From Clostridium homopropionicum DSM 5847 (GTDB lineage Bacteria; Bacillota; Clostridia; Clostridiales; Clostridiaceae), in assembly GCF_001263795.1 (NCBI RefSeq), contig NZ_LHUR01000018.1:91105-155104 (forward strand): a DNA stretch of 64,000 nucleotides, given 5' to 3'. Below, piece after piece: positions 44,737 to 51,539 of this stretch. Made by a program: the position numbers and the translations under genes. The notes under the pieces were generated by a model. It did no database searches. It saw nothing but the letters and a program-made list of their open reading frames with translations, and was not told the origin of the DNA. Position 1 is the stretch's first letter; each line of letters opens with the position of its first letter.

Positions 44737-46521
44737 TTAATGCATCAATATTTCTAATCCTTCTTTATCATACACTTCAAGTTCTTTTATTGACCGCAAT
44801 ATTTCTTTCTTGGCAAGGTCAATATATCCATGTTTATAATACAATTTTCCAAGGTTAAGCAATACAAATTTATTATTTACTAGGTTCAATAAATTTACAG
44901 CTATTGCTAGTTCGTCAAATTTATCATTTATAAGCAATATTTCACAAATTTCTAATATTATTGGAAGATAATCAGCTTCATTTTCTTCTTCGGATATGAT
45001 TAGAGTAGGCTTTTTTATAAATAGATTTATAAACTGGGTATATACTCTTAATAATTTTTTATCATGACCAGATAAGGTATCTTCTTTAAAGTTACTTAGT
45101 AGAGACAAAGCATTGACATTATTATTAGTTAATATACTACTTATGATTTTATACATGTTAAGATATAAATAAGATGAATTTTTTTCATCTATGCATTTTA
45201 TATTAATACAATCATTAAAGTAACCAGTCATTACAAGGCACTTAGCCTTAAGTAATAATAGGTCAGTTGTACTTATATTAGCTTTTTCACATTTTTCTAT
45301 ATACTCCAGGGCTGTCTTATAGTATTGTTCATTATAAAATAAATTTGCAATAATAAAATTACTTTTCGGAGAGTCTATAAAAAATTTCTCTATAATTTTT
45401 TTAAAATCATCTATAGGGATATTTTGGATTTTTAATATATGACCAATACAGTATATAGGCTCAATAAAATCAGGTTTTGACTTCATAGCTTCAATAAAAT
45501 AATTATATGCTGTATCATAGTCTTTTAGTTTTATATATGCATTGCCTAATTCATAATACGCTTTAAAGGTACCTACACCATAAAAACACTTTAAGTCAGG
45601 AGAAGGCTCACCTAATTCAATACATTTTTCTAATGCTTTTATTTGATACATAGGCATATTTGTATCTCTAAAGATAAGGGATTTTAAAAAGTACAAATCA
45701 GTAAATTTTGGATAGTGTTCTATACCTATATTTATAAATTTTAGTGAAGTATTATAATCTTTTATTTTGTGATTTAAAATTGCTATTCTTAAGATTAGTA
45801 GAAAACTATAACCATTAAGGGGGTCAAAATTTTCAAAAGATTTATAATAGTGTTCTAATGCTGTTCTTTCATCATTCAATGCTGCATATTCAGTACCAAG
45901 ATTGAAATATGCAAAAACATCATCTGGATTTTCTTCAATTTGTTTTTTTAAAAGAGTAATATTTCTATTTCTTTTATTCTTAGAACTTATGCTGTTTTCC
46001 ATATACCCATAGTGATGAATCTGTACAAATTTATAAATTAAATTATACTTATTTTCCGAATGAACAAGCTGGTTATGAATTTCTCCTTCATAATGAGTTC
46101 CTTGATTGTTTTTAAAAAGTCGTGGATTTAAATTTACAGTTATAGAATTATCATCAATAGTGCTGCCATAGTAGTTTAAGGTTTCAAAAAAGTAAATTGC
46201 ATTTTCGTCCAACTGTTTAGTTAGTAAATCCTTAAGATTTTCTTGATCTTTGGTATATAATTCATCATCAGCATCTAAAATCAATATCCAGTCTTTTGTA
46301 GCATGTTTTAATGATTCATTTCTTGCTTCACTAAAATTATTATTCCATTGAAAATAATAAACTTTCGCACCAAAGCTTTTAGCGATATCTACAGTTCTAT
46401 CAGTAGAGCCTGTATCAACAATAATTATTTCATCAACAATATCTTTAATACTTTTAAGACATTGAGGTAAATATTTCTCTTCATTCTTTACAATCATACA
46501 TAAACTGACTTCATTTTTCAT
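44737..46521 (-). CDS. Family 2 glycosyltransferase with long TPR array
   Basis: The protein (594 aa) has an N-terminal GT-A domain, VSLCMIVKNEEKYLPQCLKS, EIIIVDTGSTDRTVDIA, WILILDADDELY and HNQLVHSENKY. It is followed by many TPR units from about residue 200 (DVFAYFNLGTEYAALNDERT, KAYYELGNAYIKLKDYDTAY). It resembles the neighbouring 43560-44633 protein but has a much longer helical part. It is probably a protein glycosyltransferase whose TPR region grips the acceptor. It lies downstream of the cysteine desulfurase-like gene on the same strand. Confidence 0.85.
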   Translation of the reverse strand: MKNEVSLCMIVKNEEKYLPQCLKSIKDIVDEIIIVDTGSTDRTVDIAKSFGAKVYYFQWNNNFSEARNESLKHATKDWILILDADDELYTKDQENLKDLLTKQLDENAIYFFETLNYYGSTIDDNSITVNLNPRLFKNNQGTHYEGEIHNQLVHSENKYNLIYKFVQIHHYGYMENSISSKNKRNRNITLLKKQIEENPDDVFAYFNLGTEYAALNDERTALEHYYKSFENFDPLNGYSFLLILRIAILNHKIKDYNTSLKFINIGIEHYPKFTDLYFLKSLIFRDTNMPMYQIKALEKCIELGEPSPDLKCFYGVGTFKAYYELGNAYIKLKDYDTAYNYFIEAMKSKPDFIEPIYCIGHILKIQNIPIDDFKKIIEKFFIDSPKSNFIIANLFYNEQYYKTALEYIEKCEKANISTTDLLLLKAKCLVMTGYFNDCINIKCIDEKNSSYLYLNMYKIISSILTNNNVNALSLLSNFKEDTLSGHDKKLLRVYTQFINLFIKKPTLIISEEENEADYLPIILEICEILLINDKFDELAIAVNLLNLVNNKFVLLNLGKLYYKHGYIDLAKKEILRSIKELEVYDKEGLEILMH

Positions 46522-46583
46522 GTTAAACTGGCCTCCATTTATATAGTAAATATAGTAGTCAAAAATTAAAATATAGATAAAAT

Positions 46584-47726
46584 CTAAAAATGCATATTGA
46601 AAATTTGAATGATTGTGTCAATGAAATTTTCAACATCTTTAAAACAATTAAAATATCCTGGACTAATACGTATAGTACCCCTTTTATCTGTTCCAATGAT
46701 TTTATGAATCATAGGAGCACAGTGATAACCAGTTCTAACACAAATATTGTGTTGACTCAGAAATGCTCCCATTTCTGAACTATCGAAGCCCTCCACATTA
46801 AAGGATATAACGGGTGTCTTTTTAGGAGCATCTAATTCACCGTATATATTGATAAAAGGTAATTTTAATAATTCTTCAGTAAGATATTTAATTAGGGCTA
46901 TTTCGTGCTCTCTTATTTTTATAAGATTCTCAGTAAAAAGGAAATTAACTCCTTCACTTAAACCTATAATTCCAGGAGTATTCATTGTTCCACTTTCAAG
47001 TTTGTCAGGCATAAAAGATGGCTGGAGTAAGCTACTTGAATTACTGCCTGTACCACCTTCTTTAAGCGGTAATAGGTCAATTTCTTTGCTTACATATAAA
47101 CCACCAGTACCTTGCAAGCCAAAAAGTGATTTGTGTCCTGGAAAAGCAAGTATATCAATATTCATTTTTTTTACATCAATATCTATATAGCCAACAGTTT
47201 GTGCACCATCTACAATTAGCAATATACCTAGTGATTTAGATAACCTACCAATTACTTCAATATCTTGAATAGTTCCTAAAACATTAGAACCATGGTTAAT
47301 TATTATAGCCTTGGTATTTTTCTTTATAGAATTTTTAATATCATCAATTGATATATATCCATATAAGTCTACAGGCAAAAAAGTAGTTTCTATTCCGATT
47401 TTTTTAAGACTTTCTAAAGGACGTAAAACAGAATTGTGCTCAATCATAGTAGTTATAACATGGTCGCCAGGTTTTAGCGCACCTTTTATTGCAATATTTA
47501 AGCTATCAGTGGCATTAGATGTAAACACAATTTGCATTGGGTCATCTACATTCAAAAGCTTAGCTAAACGTTCTCGACATTCAATTATTTTAAGTTCACA
47601 TTTTATTGAAAGATTGTGAGAACCTCTATTAGGATTAGAACAATAATTTCTAAGACAATAATCTACAGAATCATATACAGAGGTAGGTTTAGGAAAAGAA
47701 GTTGCAGCATTATCAAAATATATCAT
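46584..47726 (-). CDS. Class V aminotransferase, cysteine desulfurase family
   Basis: The protein (380 aa) begins MIYFDNAATSFPKP and has MIEHNSVLRPL, LLIVDGAQTVGYID, the PLP lysine in PGHKSLFGLQGTGGLYV, and the persulfide cysteine in VRTGYHCAPMIHK. This is the NifS-like group (TIGR01977 type) often found next to DUF3343 genes, as here (47769-48038). It should take sulfur or selenium from cysteine/selenocysteine. Its link to the surrounding surface genes is unclear. Confidence 0.85.
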   Translation of the reverse strand: MIYFDNAATSFPKPTSVYDSVDYCLRNYCSNPNRGSHNLSIKCELKIIECRERLAKLLNVDDPMQIVFTSNATDSLNIAIKGALKPGDHVITTMIEHNSVLRPLESLKKIGIETTFLPVDLYGYISIDDIKNSIKKNTKAIIINHGSNVLGTIQDIEVIGRLSKSLGILLIVDGAQTVGYIDIDVKKMNIDILAFPGHKSLFGLQGTGGLYVSKEIDLLPLKEGGTGSNSSSLLQPSFMPDKLESGTMNTPGIIGLSEGVNFLFTENLIKIREHEIALIKYLTEELLKLPFINIYGELDAPKKTPVISFNVEGFDSSEMGAFLSQHNICVRTGYHCAPMIHKIIGTDKRGTIRISPGYFNCFKDVENFIDTIIQIFNMHF

Positions 47727-47768
47727 ATATCCTCCTTAAAAATAAATTATCTACAAAATCCACATTTA

Positions 47769-48038
47769 CTAACATGAAATTTCCAAATATTCGTAGCGTC
47801 TTGTTTTTGGATTTATAAATTTTTTATAAATGCTCTGAATTTCTATATTAAAATTGTTAATTTTCTCAATTGCTTTACTCAAGTCTAATTGTTTAATTTC
47901 TAATGCTCTTGAACATCCTGCTGAAAGTTTACAAGGTGTTTGTATCATAGTAACTTTCATTTTGGAATCTTTTAAAATTTTATATAGCATTAAACTGCTA
48001 TTAGTTGAAGAAAAAGTTATTATATAAACTGTCTCCAT
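47769..48038 (-). CDS. DUF3343 putative Se/S carrier-like protein
   Basis: The 89-aa protein reads TVYIITFSSTNSSLMLYKIL, then VTMIQTPCKLSAGCSRALEI, matching DUF3343, a small ferredoxin-like domain with a CxxxxxGC region. It is thought to carry sulfur or selenium. It precedes the desulfurase gene by about 40 bases on the same strand, so the two likely act together. Confidence 0.78.
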   Translation of the reverse strand: METVYIITFSSTNSSLMLYKILKDSKMKVTMIQTPCKLSAGCSRALEIKQLDLSKAIEKINNFNIEIQSIYKKFINPKTRRYEYLEISC

Positions 48039-48170
48039 GATAGTACCTCCAGTTATTAATATACTAATTTATTATATTCAATAGGAAAAATTTAGGTGTT
48101 ACAAATGGACTAATTAATTATGCTTACCTAAAGTTATTAGCTTAAAATAGCGTTAAAATTTCAATGAGTA

Positions 48171-48197
48171 ACCGAAAATTGGCTTGTACATATAATA
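48171..48197 (+). promoter_or_regulatory. Sigma-K-like promoter
   Basis: AACC with AC at 48171-48172, 16 bases, then CATATAATA (48189-48197). It lies about 50 bases before the gene at 48248, the best placed of the set. Confidence 0.72.
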
Positions 48198-48247
48198 TAT
48201 ATAGGTAACTATTAGTTATCTAAATTCAAGATAAAGGGGAAATAAAA

Positions 48248-48718
48248 GTGTCAAGAAGTCTTAGATTACAAACTGATGTGGCATTTGATTACGCAGCAAG
48301 TACAACTGCTCAAGCATTAGTACCTGCTACAGAAACTTTATTAGATAATTTAGTATTAGAATTAGCAAATAGAAATGATAAGGCTTTAGTTAAAGGTATA
48401 TTTTCATTAAGTCTGGCTGGTATACTTTTAGCTGTTACTGATGAAGTTTCAGTAACAATCAATGTTTATAGAGATGCAGCTTTAACTGATTTAGCATATA
48501 GTTTTGATAATACTCTTGTTGCAGGTATTGTAGGTACTCCTGCAGCTACTAGTTATCAAGTGCCTGTTTTATTCTTAGATACTCCTTCTTTAAAATCAAC
48601 AGAAGATACAACAGAATATTATATTACAATTACGGTAAATGGAACTGGAGTTACTTTGGGAGATGAGGATGTAAGCTTAACACAATACACTGTAGCTGCA
48701 GAAGAAATTCCACAATAA
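48248..48718 (+). CDS. Putative spore-surface beta protein, unknown
   Basis: The protein (156 aa) is rich in Thr, Ala and Val: LRLQTDVAFDYAASTTAQAL, LAVTDEVSVTINVYRDAALT, then EYYITITVNGTGVTLGDED. It lacks Cys and a signal peptide and looks like one beta sandwich. A well-formed sigma-K-like promoter and GTG start with a GGGGAAA site precede it. I do not recognise a family. Its location beside spore-surface genes suggests a coat or exosporium protein. Confidence 0.6.
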   Translation: MSRSLRLQTDVAFDYAASTTAQALVPATETLLDNLVLELANRNDKALVKGIFSLSLAGILLAVTDEVSVTINVYRDAALTDLAYSFDNTLVAGIVGTPAATSYQVPVLFLDTPSLKSTEDTTEYYITITVNGTGVTLGDEDVSLTQYTVAAEEIPQ

Positions 48719-48766
48719 AAATAGAAGTATCTTAGGCCCTGCATTTAGCAGGGTCTACTATTTTAG
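48719..48766 (+). terminator. Intrinsic terminator
   Basis: Inner arms ccctgc and gcaggg, with outer aaatag and ctatttt pairs, form a hairpin ending in T-rich sequence just after the 48248 gene. Confidence 0.75.
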
Positions 48767-48961
48767 TATATTCAATACATCCTTTCTAAAAGCAAAACAC
48801 AAATTTAGTACAATGGCATATCTATATATTAGTAAAAAAACTTCATTTATTCATTTTTATCCCATTATAAGATATGAAGAGACGGATAATTTAATATTAT
48901 AAAGCATAGAGATATTTTAAACTAGGATTTTTATAATAATTTTTAGGGGGATAAACACTAT

Positions 48962-49948
48962 ATGAAAGTACTGCTATGTACGAGGCAAGATTATAATAGA
49001 AATATTGCTGGAGACTCAACTCAAGTATTGAAAACAGCAAAATATTTAGATAAATTAGGAGTAGAAGTATCTATAAATAATGGATGTATTTTTGATTACT
49101 ATAATTATGACATCATTCATTTATTTAATATTAATAAGATAGGGGATATTTATAATTATTATAAAATAGCTCATAAGTATAAGAAAAAAATAGTTATTTC
49201 ACCTGTATATCATAATCCCCAAAAATATCTTATTTTTAAGGATTATAAAGATAAGTTAAAGCTATGGGAAGCTAGTAATGCATACAGAAAAGAAATATTT
49301 ATGGGAAGTACTGCAATTATAACTAATAGTATAAGTGAAAGAGAAAATATAATTAGAGACTTTAATATAAAAAAGAAATTTAATGTAATTTATAATGGAG
49401 TAGAGGTTGAGGATGAGCAAGTTCCTTTATATAGCATTAGAGAAAGGTATAATTTAAATTCTTATGTACTAAGCGTAGGTAAAATTTGTTCAATGAAAAA
49501 TCAACATATAATTGCTAAAATATGTAATGAGTTAGATATTCAGCTGCTTTTAATTGGTAGAATAAAAGAGAGTAGCTATTATAAGGAGTGCATGAAGTAT
49601 AAAAATGTACTGTACTTAGGATTTATGGATAGCTATAACATTTACAATGCTTATAGGTTTGCAAAGTTGCATGTGAAAGCTGGATTTTTTGAAATGCCTG
49701 GATTTTCATCTCTTGAGGCTGCAGCAAGTGGATGTAACATAGTAACAACTTCAGAAGGATGTGCAAAGGAGTATTTTAAGGATTTAGCAATATACTGCAA
49801 TCCGTATGATGAAAATAGTATTTATGAAAGCATTAGAGCAGGGTTAAAAATGCACAAGGCTGAAAAACTAAAGGAATTAGTTAAAAAGGAATATACTTGG
49901 GAGAAATACACAAATCAGTTATATGAAACTTATAAAAAATTAATTTGA
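48962..49948 (+). CDS. GT4-like glycosyltransferase
   Basis: The protein (328 aa) starts MKVLLCTRQDYNRNIAGDST and has a GT-B layout: an acceptor half with VISPVYHNPQKYL, the linker VIYNGVEVEDEQV, the donor half with YVLSVGKICSMKNQHIIAK, and GFFEMPGFSSLEAAASGCNI with the usual E-x7-E-like motif. The donor and acceptor are unknown. It is the last gene of the surface island, alone between terminators, with an AGGGGGA site before the ATG. Confidence 0.85.
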   Translation: MKVLLCTRQDYNRNIAGDSTQVLKTAKYLDKLGVEVSINNGCIFDYYNYDIIHLFNINKIGDIYNYYKIAHKYKKKIVISPVYHNPQKYLIFKDYKDKLKLWEASNAYRKEIFMGSTAIITNSISERENIIRDFNIKKKFNVIYNGVEVEDEQVPLYSIRERYNLNSYVLSVGKICSMKNQHIIAKICNELDIQLLLIGRIKESSYYKECMKYKNVLYLGFMDSYNIYNAYRFAKLHVKAGFFEMPGFSSLEAAASGCNIVTTSEGCAKEYFKDLAIYCNPYDENSIYESIRAGLKMHKAEKLKELVKKEYTWEKYTNQLYETYKKLI

Positions 49949-50009
49949 TTTTTACCTCTTTAGGAGTAAAATGTAAATAACAAAAGTTAAGTCAAAGGAA
50001 GTGGAATAT

Positions 50010-50771
50010 ATGAAAGTATACTCATGGAATGTAAATGGATTAAGAGCTATTGAAAAGAAAGGCTTTATTCAGTGGATTTATGATGAAAAGCCTGATATAT
50101 TATGTATACAAGAAAGCAAAATTCAATTAGATCAAATAGATGAAAAGTTTAAAAGTATTAAAGGATATAAAGCATATTTTTCTTGTGCAGAAAAAAAGGG
50201 ATATAGCGGAGTAGCAACTTTTACTAAAGAAGAGCCAATTGCCATTCAATATGGCATTGGAATTGAAAAGTTTGATAAAGAAGGAAGAATATTAATATGT
50301 GAATATAAGGATTTCATTCTATTTAATATTTATTTTCCTAATGGACAAAAGGATGAAGAAAGATTAAAGTACAAGCTAGATTTTTACGAGGCATTGTTCA
50401 ATTATTGCGATGGTTTAAAAAATGAAGGTAAAAAGCTATTAATTTGTGGGGATTATAATACTGCTCATAAGGAAATCGATTTAAAAAACCCAAAGGCAAA
50501 TAGCAAAACCTCTGGTTTTCTACCAATTGAAAGAGAATGGATGGATAACATAATTAATAGAGGGTATTTTGATACATTTAGATACTTTCACCCAGATGAA
50601 ATAAAGTATTCGTGGTGGACTTACCGTTTTAATGCTAGAGAAAACAATGCAGGATGGAGAATAGATTATCATTTCGTATCTGAAAATATGATAGGAGATG
50701 TTATCGATTCTGAAATTCTCAATGAAGTTACTGGATCTGACCATTGCCCTGTAGTACTTATTCTAAAATAA
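50010..50771 (+). CDS. exoA: Exodeoxyribonuclease III / AP endonuclease
   Basis: The protein (253 aa) has the EEP nuclease motifs: VYSWNVNGLRAIEKKGF, ILCIQESKIQ with the metal glutamate, LLICGDYNTAHKEIDL, and the closing SDHCPVVLIL histidine. It cuts at abasic sites in DNA repair. ATG 50010 is 8 bases after AAAGGAAG and gives the usual N-terminus; GTG 50001 is part of the ribosome-site region. Confidence 0.95.
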   Translation: MKVYSWNVNGLRAIEKKGFIQWIYDEKPDILCIQESKIQLDQIDEKFKSIKGYKAYFSCAEKKGYSGVATFTKEEPIAIQYGIGIEKFDKEGRILICEYKDFILFNIYFPNGQKDEERLKYKLDFYEALFNYCDGLKNEGKKLLICGDYNTAHKEIDLKNPKANSKTSGFLPIEREWMDNIINRGYFDTFRYFHPDEIKYSWWTYRFNARENNAGWRIDYHFVSENMIGDVIDSEILNEVTGSDHCPVVLILK

Positions 50772-50773
50772 TT

Positions 50774-50860
50774 AATCGCTAATCTCTAGTCACTAGCCGC
50801 TATTAAATATCAAGAAGTAAGATATTTAGCGGTTAGAAATTAGGGATTAGCGATTTTTTT
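50774..50860. repeat. Long imperfect palindrome with T-run
   Basis: The arms aatcgctaatctctag ... gctattaaatatc and gatatttagcggttag ... ggattagcgatt pair over about 35 bases around a small loop, followed by a run of eight T. It lies between the convergent exoA and sodC, so it can end both. Its internal tagtcactagccgcta words look like a dispersed repetitive element rather than an ordinary terminator. Confidence 0.75.
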
Positions 50861-51411
50861 TATACTTTTTTTATTACTCCACAGGCAATTCTTTTACCGG
50901 AGTTTCCAGCAGGTTCAGTCCTATAGTCATCAGGACTTTCATGAATAATTACTGATTTACCAATGATGTCTGAAATTTTAAATTTATTAGTAAAAAAACT
51001 CATCCTAGCTACTCCATTATTTGAAAATAAGACAGGAAAATCTCCAGCATGATTTCCGTGAGGCTGGTTTGTAGGATTAAAGTGTTCTCCAGCACATTTA
51101 AATGGATCATTAGGATTTTCTATGTTACAACAGCCATTTTCATGTATGTGAAAACCATGAGGACCAACTTGTGAATTATTCCCTTCAGCAGGTTTAAATG
51201 CAGGTAAGCCTGTAACAGATACATAAACTTCTGTTCCACCTGGCACATCCTTAAAATAGACTATACCATTTATTTCAGGATAAGTTGGACTGCCGTTTAT
51301 TCTCGCTACTGCTAGAAGTGATGAGTCTTCCATGGTATCACTACCTCTAAAAAAGGGAATTCTATTGTAAGGGTTAACATTATTATAGAAAAATGTATTA
51401 TTATAATACAT
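50860..51411 (-). CDS. sodC: Cu/Zn superoxide dismutase family protein, likely spore-associated
   Basis: The protein (183 aa) has the SodC metal histidines in GPHGFHIHENG, AGEHFNP, QPHGNHAGDFP and IIHESPDDYRT, plus cysteines that could form the usual disulfide (CCNIENP ... RIACGVI). It converts superoxide to peroxide. There is no signal peptide; instead about 25 Tyr/Asn-rich residues (YYNNTFFYNNVNPY) lead. A sigma-K-like promoter precedes it, so it is probably assembled on the spore surface. Confidence 0.88.
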   Translation of the reverse strand: MYYNNTFFYNNVNPYNRIPFFRGSDTMEDSSLLAVARINGSPTYPEINGIVYFKDVPGGTEVYVSVTGLPAFKPAEGNNSQVGPHGFHIHENGCCNIENPNDPFKCAGEHFNPTNQPHGNHAGDFPVLFSNNGVARMSFFTNKFKISDIIGKSVIIHESPDDYRTEPAGNSGKRIACGVIKKV

Positions 51412-51440
51412 TAAGCTACCTCCTTGTAGTATTACTTTAT

Positions 51441-51468
51441 TATCTTATGATTTATTTAAAGAAAAAGT
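51441..51468 (-). promoter_or_regulatory. Sigma-K-like promoter of sodC (minus strand)
   Basis: On the minus strand, AC (51467-51468), 17 bases, then CATAAGATA (51441-51449). It lies 30 bases before the sodC start. Confidence 0.68.
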
Positions 51469-51539
51469 TACTTTAGTTGTTTTGAATCAGCTTGTTTTGT
51501 TATAATGTATAATTGATATAGATGTTAGGGGAGATATAA

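Noticed and set aside
30942..49950. Prophage or integrative element as the source of the island
   Set aside because: No integrase, transposase, phage structural gene or flanking direct repeat was seen; the tRNA genes are 13 kb away. Horizontal gain remains possible but without visible machinery.
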